DNA from: Ignavibacteriaceae bacterium
Lineage (GTDB): Bacteria > Bacteroidota > Ignavibacteria > Ignavibacteriales > Ignavibacteriaceae
NCBI GenBank assembly: GCA_023229425.1
Contig: JALNZG010000005.1
Coordinates: forward strand, 168,386-232,385
DNA length: 64,000 nt
Direction of reading: 5' to 3'
This document shows positions 28,058-36,073 of the stretch, in pieces. The notes under the pieces were generated by a model. The model was not told the DNA's origin and did not search any database. It worked only from the letters and a program-made list of their open reading frames with translations. The number at the start of each line of letters is the position of its first letter. Within the stretch, counting starts at the first letter, position 1. A program made the position numbers and the translations under genes.

Positions 28058-29227
28058 TTATTCAGCAAGTTTTTTCTGATATACAATCCTTCCATTAAGA
28101 ACTGTCATTACAACGTCATATTGATCATTCATAACAACCATATCGGCATCTTTACCAACCGCTAATATTCCCTTTCTATTTTCGATGTTGAGAACTTTAG
28201 CCCCGTTTAACGAAGCCATTCGAACAGCATCGGTCAATTTTGTATTAGCAGTTTCAACTAAATTTTTAATCGCTTTATTTAAGGTTAAGGTACTTCCGGC
28301 AAGAGTCCCATCCGGTAGAAAAGCTTTTTGATCTTTCATATATATTTTTTGATCGGCAAATTCGTATTCACCTTCGTGCATTCCACCCGCACGAATAGAA
28401 TCGGTAATGAGAATTATTCCGCTCGCGCCTTTTAATTTTAGAAGTAATTCCATAACCGCGGGATGTACGTGAAGTTTATCCGCGATCAATTCTATTTTTA
28501 ATTCATTCCGTAATAAAGCTCCAAGGATTACTCCGCCATCTCTGTGGTGAAAAGGTTTCATCGCATTAAAAATATGGGTTACGTGCGCTGCACCGTTATC
28601 AATTGCTAATTCAATTTCATCATAGGTTGCCATAGAATGTCCGATTGAAAGAACTACACCTCTTTTTGCAGCAGCACGCATAACTTGAATTGAGCCTGGT
28701 AATTCCGGAGCGATAGTCATAATTTTTAGAAAGCCTTTAGACGCTTCCCAAATAGCTTCCCACGAGGCTACTGTAGGTTCCCACAAATAACTTTCATTCA
28801 TAGCCCCCTTTAATCCTTTATTCAGATATGGTCCTTCCATGTGGATGCCATAAATGTTAGACTCAGGATGATCTTCAATATAAACTGCAACTCTATTCAA
28901 ATCATCAAGTAACTGTTGATATGGTTTTGCGAATAGAGAAGCAAGAATTGTTGTAGAACCGTTCCTTAAAAAATAATCACTAACTTTTTTTATACTTTCA
29001 TCATTTGCGTCAGCGAAACCAAATCCACCGCCACCATGAACGAGCAAATCCACAAATCCTGGAGTGATAGTATGACCGCTAATATCAATAACTTCACAGT
29101 TATCGGGAATTTTTACGTCAGCAGCTTTTCCTAATTCGAAAATCACTCCATCTTCAAAAACAATAGCTCCATTTTGTACCACGCGGAAAGGGGTAACAAT
29201 TTTTCCGCCAACTAATGCATAACTCAT
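28058..29227 (-). CDS. nagA: N-acetylglucosamine-6-phosphate deacetylase
   Basis: 389 residues, amidohydrolase fold. Motifs: PGFVDLLVHGGGG, GIHMEGPYLN, SIGHSMATYDE, HVTHIFNAMKPFHHRDGG and ITDSIRAGGMHEG with the catalytic Asp. It releases acetate from GlcNAc-6-P. The product's deaminase, NagB, is encoded separately at 34 kb on the other strand, so the pathway is present in the window but split. Confidence 0.96.
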   Translation of the reverse strand: MSYALVGGKIVTPFRVVQNGAIVFEDGVIFELGKAADVKIPDNCEVIDISGHTITPGFVDLLVHGGGGFGFADANDESIKKVSDYFLRNGSTTILASLFAKPYQQLLDDLNRVAVYIEDHPESNIYGIHMEGPYLNKGLKGAMNESYLWEPTVASWEAIWEASKGFLKIMTIAPELPGSIQVMRAAAKRGVVLSIGHSMATYDEIELAIDNGAAHVTHIFNAMKPFHHRDGGVILGALLRNELKIELIADKLHVHPAVMELLLKLKGASGIILITDSIRAGGMHEGEYEFADQKIYMKDQKAFLPDGTLAGSTLTLNKAIKNLVETANTKLTDAVRMASLNGAKVLNIENRKGILAVGKDADMVVMNDQYDVVMTVLNGRIVYQKKLAE

Positions 29228-29244
29228 TTTTTCCTCAAATAAAT

Positions 29245-29898
29245 TTATCGAATTGAATTTTTCAATTCTGCTGTTGCTGCTGTAATATTTTCAGCATGAA
29301 AGATCGAAGAACCGGCAACAAAAATATCGCATCCGGCTTCTTTAATTTTTTTTACGGTGTTTTTATTTACACCGCCGTCAATTTCGATTTGATACGTAAA
29401 ATTAAACTTCTCGCGAAGATTTTTCAATTCTTCAATTTTACTTAATGAAGCAGAGATAAACTGCTGACCACCAAAACCGGGATTTACGGACATTACTAAA
29501 ACCAAGTCAATGTCTTCCAAAATATTTAGCAGAGTAGTTACTGGAGTTGCCGGGTTTATTGCTATACCTGCTTTACAGTTCAAAGATTTAATTAATTGAA
29601 TCGTTCGATGTAAATGCGGAACAGCTTCCTGATGCACAGTAATATAAGCTGCGCCTGCTTTTGCAAATTCCGGGATCAATGCATCGGGTGAAACGATCAT
29701 CAAATGAACATCAAGTGGAAGTTTTGTACAGCGTTTAGCGGCTTCAACAATCAGAGGTCCAATTGTCAAATTCGGCACAAACCGCCCATCCATTACATCA
29801 CAATGGATTAAGTCTGCACCGCCGATTTCAACCATGCGGATTTGCTGAGAAAGATTTGAAAAATCTGCCGATAAAATTGATGGAGCTAATAAGTTCAT
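29245..29898 (-). CDS. rpe: Ribulose-phosphate 3-epimerase
   Basis: 217 residues. Motifs: LAPSILSADFSNL, IHCDVMDGRFVPNLTIG, DVHLMIVSP, VMSVNPGFGGQ and IEIDGGVNKNT. The metal-binding His and Asp residues are present. It interconverts ribulose-5-P and xylulose-5-P. It begins in the stop codon of the PASTA gene (ATGA overlap), and nagA follows after 17 bases. Confidence 0.97.
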   Translation of the reverse strand: MNLLAPSILSADFSNLSQQIRMVEIGGADLIHCDVMDGRFVPNLTIGPLIVEAAKRCTKLPLDVHLMIVSPDALIPEFAKAGAAYITVHQEAVPHLHRTIQLIKSLNCKAGIAINPATPVTTLLNILEDIDLVLVMSVNPGFGGQQFISASLSKIEELKNLREKFNFTYQIEIDGGVNKNTVKKIKEAGCDIFVAGSSIFHAENITAATAELKNSIR

Positions 29899-30662
29899 TC
29901 TTCCCTCGTTGTTATTTCTTCTTTTGTTTCAACATTTTTTGTAATGAATAAGTCAACAGCATCGCCTTGATTTAACCAGCTGCCCGGACTTGGATATTGA
30001 TCTTTTACGGTGTTTGGAAGCAGATCAAATGAAGGTTGATAATTTATCTTACCAACTTTTAGAAAACTTTCATTCAAGATTCTTTCCGCTTCAGTCAATG
30101 ATTTTCCTATAAGATTCGGAATTTCAATTTCACCTTCCACCTGCCCTGTACTTACACTTACATTGATGAAAGTCCCTTTTTTAAGTTTTACTCCGGCTAT
30201 GAACTGCTGGGCAATAATAATATCTTTCGGATTATCGGAAGATACTTCCATAATTTCTCCAATCTTTAAGCCCACCCTTTCTAATGCGAAGCGGGCATTA
30301 GTAATTGATTTTCCTTGTATTGAAGGGACAACCGTGGTTGGTTCACCACCGCTTAAAACTAAAAATATTCTTCTTCCTTTTTTAACAAATTCTCCTGCAT
30401 GTGGTTTCTGAAGTATAATTGCATTTTTTGCGAAACCGGTTTCGATAAAAGTTGTATCGCCGATAATTGCATCCAAACCTGCTTCATCCAAAACTCGTAT
30501 TGCCTCTTCCTGTTGTAAATTTACAACTTTAGGAACCTGAACTTCTGCTGAATAGACGAACCAGGGCATGAGCAAGTAATTAAAGAGAAGAAAGAGAATA
30601 GAAAGTCCGCCTAAAAAATAAAGGAGCTTTTTCACTTTGGGATTTTGTAATAATTTATTCAT
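29895..30662 (-). CDS. PASTA domain-containing membrane protein
   Basis: 255 residues from ATG 30662. One transmembrane helix (about residues 13-35) is followed by three PASTA modules. They are recognisable by VPKVVNLQQEEAIRVLDEAG, VPSIQGKSITNARFALERVG and IPNLIGKSLTEAERILNES, each followed by a PxxG-type turn. PASTA modules bind peptidoglycan fragments. No kinase or transpeptidase domain is fused, so it is a free-standing PASTA protein of the kind common in Bacteroidota. Confidence 0.92.
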   Translation of the reverse strand: MNKLLQNPKVKKLLYFLGGLSILFLLFNYLLMPWFVYSAEVQVPKVVNLQQEEAIRVLDEAGLDAIIGDTTFIETGFAKNAIILQKPHAGEFVKKGRRIFLVLSGGEPTTVVPSIQGKSITNARFALERVGLKIGEIMEVSSDNPKDIIIAQQFIAGVKLKKGTFINVSVSTGQVEGEIEIPNLIGKSLTEAERILNESFLKVGKINYQPSFDLLPNTVKDQYPSPGSWLNQGDAVDLFITKNVETKEEITTREE

Positions 30663-30705
30663 CACTGCAAATATATCAATTCATAAAAAGTCTTACAAAA
30701 GAAGA

Positions 30706-32025
30706 TCACACTTTTGGTGATTTTCTATAAATAAAATTATAAATCACCATCAAAATGGTTGCAATAACACCAATTCCGAAAATAGAAAGGAAAATCAGTC
30801 CGGGATTATTTGCCTTTGTGGCAAAATTATGATAAAGCAATCCACCGATCGTACCACCGAATCCCCACGCAATTGCAATAGGGAGAAAAGCATATCCTTG
30901 GAACAAAGCGGCTTGTCCTTGCGGAGCTAAATCGGCAATATATTCGTAAAATCTTGGAGCTTGAGTTTGTTCACCGATTGAAAAAATAAAGATACCAATC
31001 GCCAAAACCGGAATAGCAAGATCATAACTTCCTAAGAAACCTAACGAAACAACATGACCTAATGCCAAAGGAAGAGCGAGATACAGAAATAACCAACTTA
31101 ATGCGGCTAAAGCAAAACCAAAAACGATTGCTTGTCTTGTAGGGATATGTTTCGTCAAACGATTCACCGGAATTTGAAAAAGAATAATCGTCCAGGCTCC
31201 AATAGAGATAATAATTTCAATCGGAGCATCTTTGGAAATATAATCCGCTACATAAAACGGGAGAACAATAAATTCCTGCCAAAAGACTAACCAGTACAAT
31301 GAAAAGATGAGAAGAAAAATCATGAACTTAAAATTCTTTAAAACAACAAATAAATTTCTAAAAACGATGAGCAATCCATCGCTTTTTTTTATAAGATTCG
31401 CTTCAGGTTCTTTATAAAAAATTAACGTGGCAAAAAACATCAACGCGCAGCTAAAAGCAGAAACCAGATAAACAAATTGAATTCCGATTAAATCTCTTAC
31501 AAAAAATGCTAACAGCGGACCAAGCGCAGCGCCAATATTTACAAGCCAATAATAAATTGCATATCCAAGTGATTTTGTTTCCGAAGTGGAAGTTAATGCA
31601 ACTGTTCCAAGCACGCTTGGTTTAATAAACGAACCGCCGATTGCAGTAAATATTAAAATTACAGTCAACAGCCAATACAGATTTTCTTTTGGATAGAAAG
31701 ATGAAAACATTTCCATCCCGGTTGAGCCGATAAGAAAATAACCTATCGCTAAAACAAAAAATGCAAAGGAAAATGCTTTTTTAAATCCGAATTTGTCTGC
31801 CAATGCGCCGGCAAAAACCGGAAGAAGATAAATTAATCCACCGAAAATTGATGAAAGCTGCCCTGCTTCAACTTCGCTAAATTTTAAATGATCGCGGAGG
31901 AACAAACTTAAAATAGTTGCCTGCCCGTAATAGGCTAAACGTTCAAACAATTCCATAAAATTAGCGACCCAAAAGGATGGCTGAAATCCGGATTTTACCT
32001 TTTGCAGGCTTTCAGAAATATTCAA
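30706..32025 (-). CDS. MFS transporter, POT/peptide-transporter-like
   Basis: 439 residues, about twelve transmembrane segments. The opening FMELFERLAYYGQATILSLFL resembles the ExxERFxYYG motif of proton-coupled oligopeptide transporters. LADKFGFKKAF is the loop 2-3 MFS motif, and SIGEQTQAPRFYEYIADLAP is in the C-terminal half. The substrate is not determinable. It is divergent from the NFACT gene. Confidence 0.88.
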   Translation of the reverse strand: MNISESLQKVKSGFQPSFWVANFMELFERLAYYGQATILSLFLRDHLKFSEVEAGQLSSIFGGLIYLLPVFAGALADKFGFKKAFSFAFFVLAIGYFLIGSTGMEMFSSFYPKENLYWLLTVILIFTAIGGSFIKPSVLGTVALTSTSETKSLGYAIYYWLVNIGAALGPLLAFFVRDLIGIQFVYLVSAFSCALMFFATLIFYKEPEANLIKKSDGLLIVFRNLFVVLKNFKFMIFLLIFSLYWLVFWQEFIVLPFYVADYISKDAPIEIIISIGAWTIILFQIPVNRLTKHIPTRQAIVFGFALAALSWLFLYLALPLALGHVVSLGFLGSYDLAIPVLAIGIFIFSIGEQTQAPRFYEYIADLAPQGQAALFQGYAFLPIAIAWGFGGTIGGLLYHNFATKANNPGLIFLSIFGIGVIATILMVIYNFIYRKSPKV

Positions 32026-32103
32026 GAAAGTTGCTCCTTCTTCTTATTATTTATCTTAAGTAAAAGTTTTTAATTATTTTTGTGTAAGATAAAGAAATTT
32101 CCC

Positions 32104-32129
32104 GTCCCGATAGTTATCTGGATCGGGAC
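32104..32129. repeat. Palindromic hairpin element in the NFACT gene leader
   Basis: Perfect 8-bp arms GTCCCGAT/ATCGGGAC around a ten-base centre (32104-32129). It lies between a possible TATTTTTG promoter box (32075-32082, weak, no clear TTG partner) and the NFACT start at 32160. G+C-rich in an A+T-rich spacer, so it looks inserted. Confidence 0.6.
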
Positions 32130-32159
32130 AAAAGGAGTATTAAAGATTGTTTGATCTGA

Positions 32160-33785
32160 ATGATAAATAATTATTTTTTATTAACGCGTTTTGTGAAAGA
32201 ATTACGGATTGAATTATCCGGCTGCCGTTTAATAAATGCTTTTTCCCAGGAGAAGAATAAACTGCTTCTTTCTTTTTCTAAAAACAATGAAGAATTATTC
32301 TTAGAATTCAATACAGGAACTCAACTTCCCTACCTGCAAATGAGAGATTCTTTCCATAGAGCGAAAAAAAATACCCGTTCCTTCTTTGAAGAATATTACA
32401 ATGAAGCATTGCGCGCCATACAAATAGCAAAATTTGAACGCATAATAAAACTCGTGTTCGATACATTTTCCCTCTATCTCCTCTTTCGTGGAAATAATTC
32501 AAATGTGCTTCTCGTTTCGAATAATGGGGGAACAGAAGTATTTAAAGACTTTACGAATGAAATCATTTTTAGTAAAATTAAGGGTGAATTAAATGAAACT
32601 GAATTTGCAGATTCATTTTCTTTTTCAAGTGAATTAAGTCCAACTGCAGGTCTCAAAGATTTTAAAAATCGTTATCCTGCCTTCGGCAAGAAATTAATTG
32701 CCGAAATCCTTCTAAGAATTGAGCAAGAGCAAAAATCTTTCAACGAAATTATTGCTGATATTCTTTTTGAGATTGATAATAAAGGCTTAGGATTATTCCT
32801 TAACCGAAAAACAAAAGAGTATTCTCTTTTACCGGAATCATTTTTAACTGCAAATGATTTACAGCACGATAAATTATTTGATAATTGCAGAGAAGCGATC
32901 CATGAATTTCTCCTCGTGCAAATGCAATCCCATTTGTTTCAATCACTTTATAAACAAGCGGAAAAGTTTTTGGAGAAAGAGTTCAATTATACTTCTGCAA
33001 AACTTGAGGCGATCAAAAAGAAGATGGATGAAGGTTCTAAGGAATACACTTATGTTGAGTATGCAAATTTACTGCTCATCAGTCTTCCAAATATTTCCAA
33101 AGGAATGAATGGACTTGAAGTTGAAAATATCTATCACGAAGGAATAGTTGAAAAAATCATTTTAAAAGAAAATCTTTCTGCGAATGAGAATGTAAATTAT
33201 TATTTTAGTAAAGCGAAATCGGAAAAATATTTTTTCATTCGCGCAAAAACTGAGATATTACAATTATCGAAAAGATTGGAAGTTGCAACTGAACAAAAGA
33301 AACAATTATCAGCAATTTCTTCTCTTAGTGAGTTAAAAATATTTACGAAGGCTTTTCCTTTGAAAAATGAAGTTCTAAAAAGTGACACACCAAAAATAAA
33401 TTTCAAGCAATTTCTTATTGATGGAACTTGGAAAGTTTTTGTCGGGAAGGATAGCAAAAACAATGACCTCCTTACAACAAAGTTTGCCAAACAAAATGAT
33501 TTTTGGTTTCATGCAAGAAGTGTTTCCGGTTCGCATGTTGTGCTACGGGTTGAAAACACAAAAGAAGCTGTACCTAAACCGGTTCTTAAAAAAGTTGCAC
33601 AGTTAGCCGCATTTTATAGTAAAGCAAAAACTGCCGGAACAGCCCCCGTTTCCTATACTTTGAAAAAATTTGTAGTAAAAAGAAAAGGAATGGAAGTGGG
33701 AATGGTTTCTTTGTTACGCGAAGATACATTATTAGTAAAACCGGAAATTCCGCAAGGCTGCGAGATGGTTATTGATGAAAATTAG
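32160..33785 (+). CDS. NFACT family protein (RqcH/Rqc2-like)
   Basis: 541 residues. The order NFACT-N (about 1-200), helical/coiled-coil middle with a helix-hairpin-helix-like stretch, and C-terminal NFACT-R (DUF814; about 410-530) is complete. NFACT-R shows DFWFHARSVSGSHVVL and FVVKRKGMEVGMVSL. RqcH proteins recruit Ala-tRNA to obstructed 50S subunits and add C-terminal alanine tails. The conserved Asp-Arg of NFACT-N appears here as E93-R94 (AKFERIIKL), a conservative change that may matter for tRNA binding. Confidence 0.9.
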   Translation: MINNYFLLTRFVKELRIELSGCRLINAFSQEKNKLLLSFSKNNEELFLEFNTGTQLPYLQMRDSFHRAKKNTRSFFEEYYNEALRAIQIAKFERIIKLVFDTFSLYLLFRGNNSNVLLVSNNGGTEVFKDFTNEIIFSKIKGELNETEFADSFSFSSELSPTAGLKDFKNRYPAFGKKLIAEILLRIEQEQKSFNEIIADILFEIDNKGLGLFLNRKTKEYSLLPESFLTANDLQHDKLFDNCREAIHEFLLVQMQSHLFQSLYKQAEKFLEKEFNYTSAKLEAIKKKMDEGSKEYTYVEYANLLLISLPNISKGMNGLEVENIYHEGIVEKIILKENLSANENVNYYFSKAKSEKYFFIRAKTEILQLSKRLEVATEQKKQLSAISSLSELKIFTKAFPLKNEVLKSDTPKINFKQFLIDGTWKVFVGKDSKNNDLLTTKFAKQNDFWFHARSVSGSHVVLRVENTKEAVPKPVLKKVAQLAAFYSKAKTAGTAPVSYTLKKFVVKRKGMEVGMVSLLREDTLLVKPEIPQGCEMVIDEN

Positions 33786-33955
33786 TTTAACTTATGCGTA
33801 GCGTCGTTGGCATGAATATTTTTGTTTTAAATGATTCAAGAACCGCCGCCTGTGGCGGGGCAGGCAAGGATTAACGATTTTAGATTTGAGAAGTTAAAAA
33901 GAAATTTCCCGATTTTTGAAAATTGATTACGATTATGATTACGATTAAGAAATAT
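33786..33955. repeat. Degenerate repeat-rich spacer (MITE-like remnant, GC hairpin, 12-mer tandem)
   Basis: This 213-base spacer before nagB holds three things. An ATGCGTAGCGTC segment (33795 onward) resembles the inverted terminal repeat of the 58.6-kb element. A G+C-rich CCGCC/GGCGG hairpin lies at 33844-33858. Two tandem 12-mers GATTACGATTAT and GATTACGATTAA occupy 33925-33948; the second is repeated exactly at 58689-58700. Confidence 0.55.
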
Positions 33956-33998
33956 TTAAATCTGTGCACAATGAATTAATTTATAAAGGAGATTCACA

Positions 33999-34820
33999 AT
34001 GAGACTTATCATTCAACCATCGTATGAGACCGCATCAAAGTGGGCTGCAAATTACGTTGCTGCAAAAATAATTGAGTTTCAACCAACGGCAAAAAAACGT
34101 TTTGTACTCGGTCTTCCCACAGGTTCTTCCCCGCTTGGTCTTTACAAAGAACTTATAAAGTTGAACAAGAAAGGAGTCGTTTCATTTCAATATGTTACTA
34201 CTTTTAATATGGATGAGTACGTAGGCTTGGCGGAGAATCATCCGCAAAGTTATCACTACTTTATGTATCATAACTTTTTTAATCATATTGATATTGATAA
34301 AAAGTATATCAACATATTAAACGGAAATGCAAAAGATTTAGAAAAAGAATGTCTTGCTTACGAAAGAAAAATTGCAAAAAGCGGTGGAATCAATTTGTTC
34401 ATCGGAGGAATTGGTCCCGACGGACATATTGCTTTTAATGAACCCGGTTCTTCGCTCGGTTCTTTAACAAGAGTAAAAACCCTTACGCTGGATACTATTA
34501 TTGCCAACTCAAGATTTTTTGATAACGATGTAAATAAAGTTCCTAAAACAGCTTTAACCGTGGGTGTAAAAACGGTTCTCGATGCAAAAGAAGTTTTACT
34601 TATTATTAGCGGACATGCAAAAGCCCGCGCTCTTGCAAAAGTTGTTGAAGAAGGTGTAAACCATATGTGGACAGTCTCAGCACTACAGCTTCATCCGAAA
34701 GGAATGATCGTCTGCGATGATGCTTCGACAGTTGAATTGAAAGTAGGAACGGTAAATTATTTTAAAGATATTGAGGCTCCTAATCTGAATCCGGATTCGC
34801 AGTTGCATGCTCGGAAGTAA
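33999..34820 (+). CDS. nagB: Glucosamine-6-phosphate deaminase
   Basis: 273 residues. Motifs: VLGLPTGSSPLGLYKEL, TFNMDEYVGL, HPQSYHYFMYHNFFNHI, FIGGIGPDGHIAFNEPGSSL with the catalytic His and Glu, and an allosteric-type C-terminus. It converts GlcN-6-P to fructose-6-P and ammonia. ATG 33999 has AAGGAG nearby. Functionally it completes the pathway opened by NagA at 28-29 kb. Confidence 0.97.
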   Translation: MRLIIQPSYETASKWAANYVAAKIIEFQPTAKKRFVLGLPTGSSPLGLYKELIKLNKKGVVSFQYVTTFNMDEYVGLAENHPQSYHYFMYHNFFNHIDIDKKYINILNGNAKDLEKECLAYERKIAKSGGINLFIGGIGPDGHIAFNEPGSSLGSLTRVKTLTLDTIIANSRFFDNDVNKVPKTALTVGVKTVLDAKEVLLIISGHAKARALAKVVEEGVNHMWTVSALQLHPKGMIVCDDASTVELKVGTVNYFKDIEAPNLNPDSQLHARK

Positions 34821-34840
34821 AAAGTAATAGAAATAATATT

Positions 34841-35311
34841 TTATTTCTTTGTAGCTCTTACTTCCTTAAAAAAGTTTTGCAGCAGAGTTTGAGATTCTTT
34901 TTCCATTAAACCGGAATAAACTTTGATTGAGTGATTATACTTCCCTTCTTCCGGGAAATTGTAAATAGATCCGCAAGCGCCGAACTTAACATCAAATGCG
35001 GCAAAATAGATATTAGAAACTCGTGCAAGAAGTGCAGCGCCTGTGCACATTACGCAAGGTTCCAATGTTACATACAAATCGCATCCCGTTAAGCGTTCTG
35101 CTTGCAAGGTATTAGCAGCGGCGGTAATGGCAATCATTTCGGCATGCGCGGTCGGGTCTTTTAATCTTTCCGTTTGATTATGTCCCCTGCCTACAATTCT
35201 CCCCTCTTTAACAATTACTGCGCCAACAGGAATTTCCTTTTCATCAAAAGCTAGTTCAGCTTCTTGCAGAGCGGCGTACATAAAACGGTAATTTTCTTCA
35301 CTAAATAGCAT
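34841..35311 (-). CDS. tadA: tRNA-specific adenosine deaminase
   Basis: 156 residues from ATG 35311 (MLFSEENYRFMYAAL). The frame stays open to 35416, but that stretch is a hairpin repeat and low-complexity sequence, not conserved protein. Zinc/catalytic motifs: DPTAHAEMIAI (HAE) and LEPCVMCTGAALLARV (PCxxC). It deaminates A34 to inosine in tRNA-Arg(ACG). The usual Shine-Dalgarno position is displaced by a G+C-rich hairpin. Confidence 0.95.
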   Translation of the reverse strand: MLFSEENYRFMYAALQEAELAFDEKEIPVGAVIVKEGRIVGRGHNQTERLKDPTAHAEMIAITAAANTLQAERLTGCDLYVTLEPCVMCTGAALLARVSNIYFAAFDVKFGACGSIYNFPEEGKYNHSIKVYSGLMEKESQTLLQNFFKEVRATKK

Positions 35312-35321
35312 AGCGCACCAA

Positions 35322-35336
35322 TCCGCCGAAGGCGGA
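35322..35336. repeat. TCCGCC-NNN-GGCGGA mini-hairpin in the tadA leader
   Basis: Perfect 6-bp arms around GAA, ending 11 bases upstream of the tadA ATG (minus strand). The same arms with a TCT centre occur at 58095-58109. It would fold in the mRNA just before the start codon. Confidence 0.7.
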
Positions 35337-35601
35337 GCAAGTAAAAAGTCGTAAGTAAAAAGGAAAACACTCGAATTGTTTTGACATAAAAAACTTATCT
35401 GATAATACGATAACAATAATTTAATTTTTTCAAAGATACTTCACACAATCAAAAGATCAGGTATCCGATCTAAAACTTAAGAAATCTTTCTAATTGTTCT
35501 GTGTAAATATCGAAACAATTTCTTCTGATTTTAAAATTATATCTTAGATCATAATATTTTTTTATGAATTAAATATTTTTTTAAAATTTATAAAAAAAGA
35601 C

Positions 35602-35632
35602 TTGCTTTTTAAAAAAATGTCCTTTAGATTTG
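35602..35632 (+). promoter_or_regulatory. Bacteroidota-type promoter (TTG-N20-TAnnTTTG)
   Basis: TTG at 35602-35604 and TAGATTTG at 35625-35632, separated by 20 bases, matches the -33 (TTTG/TTG) and -7 (TAnnTTTG) elements recognised by the Bacteroidota housekeeping sigma factor. No gene starts just downstream. Instead, a hairpin pair and T run follow, defining a short transcript. Confidence 0.75.
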
Positions 35633-35636
35633 CACC

Positions 35637-35708
35637 ACGGATTCATTATGCTTACCCCCCATAGTGAATCTTTCCCACGCCCGGTAGCCCTCCACCGGGC
35701 ATTTTTTT
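35637..35708 (+). ncRNA. Candidate small RNA with two C-rich hairpin loops
   Basis: About 72 nt between the promoter above and a terminator. Hairpin 1: GATTCATTATG (35640-35650) pairs with CATAGTGAATC (35660-35670), 11 bp with one U-G wobble, loop CTTACCCCC. A single-stranded TTTCCCAC follows, then the terminator hairpin with loop AGCCCTCC. Three C-rich stretches are thus presented unpaired, the kind of sequence that could pair with Shine-Dalgarno regions. No credible ORF: the only ATG frame gives about 24 codons across the terminator. I do not recognise a known family. It could instead be an attenuated leader of the HisA-like gene at 36,074. Confidence 0.6.
35679..35708 (+). terminator. Intrinsic terminator of the candidate small RNA
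   Basis: GCCCGGT (35679-35685) and ACCGGGC (35694-35700) form a 7-bp G+C-rich stem with loop AGCCCTCC, followed by A and seven Ts. No gene ends upstream on the plus strand. Confidence 0.85.
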
Positions 35709-35804
35709 GCCATTTCTAAAAACTTACCAAAATTGATGTTTTAATCTTAATCTTTTTCTTACTTGTCGGCCTTTGACTGAATCTGCATTTGTGCCTATAA
35801 ACGA

Positions 35805-35891
35805 TTATGATTAAGGGTCAGTAAAGACGATTTTTTCATTAGCAACTGCGTAAGATGAGTTATTAAATAGCCGCACAGACTGAAGTCTGTG
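35805..35891. repeat. Remnant of a dispersed repeat, plus a CACAGACT palindrome
   Basis: CGATTATGATTAAG (from about 35814) and CAACTGCGTAAGATGAG followed by TTATTAA (to 35866) match the right end of the MITE at 58.6 kb, including its TTATTAA flank; the left end is not found. Directly after it, CACAGACT/AGTCTGTG (35874-35891) is a perfect 8-bp-arm palindrome. The rest of the 35.3-36.07 kb gap is A+T-rich without further signals that I can see, apart from the items listed separately. Confidence 0.6.
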
Positions 35892-36005
35892 GTACAGCAT
35901 CAAGACTAAAATGATAATTTTGTGTTAGGTGACAAAATAATATTTTTTTTCAATGTTTTCTTTTCACTTTTTTATTTTCAAACATTTCACATTCTTCATT
36001 GTAGG

Positions 36006-36024
36006 TTCTATATTTCGTATAGAA
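36006..36024. promoter_or_regulatory. Inverted repeat upstream of the HisA-like gene
   Basis: TTCTATA-TTTCG-TATAGAA, perfect 7-bp arms, ending 50 bases before the ATG at 36074. Size and position suit an operator or a leader hairpin. The function is unproven. Confidence 0.45.
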
Positions 36025-36073
36025 ATATTAAAAAATTATCAATTACTGTTCAAATTAAATTAGTAACTGAAAA

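Noticed and set aside
35648..35722. 24-codon ORF within the candidate small RNA
   Set aside because: It runs through the terminator hairpin and T run, has no ribosome binding site, and its composition follows the stems rather than codons.
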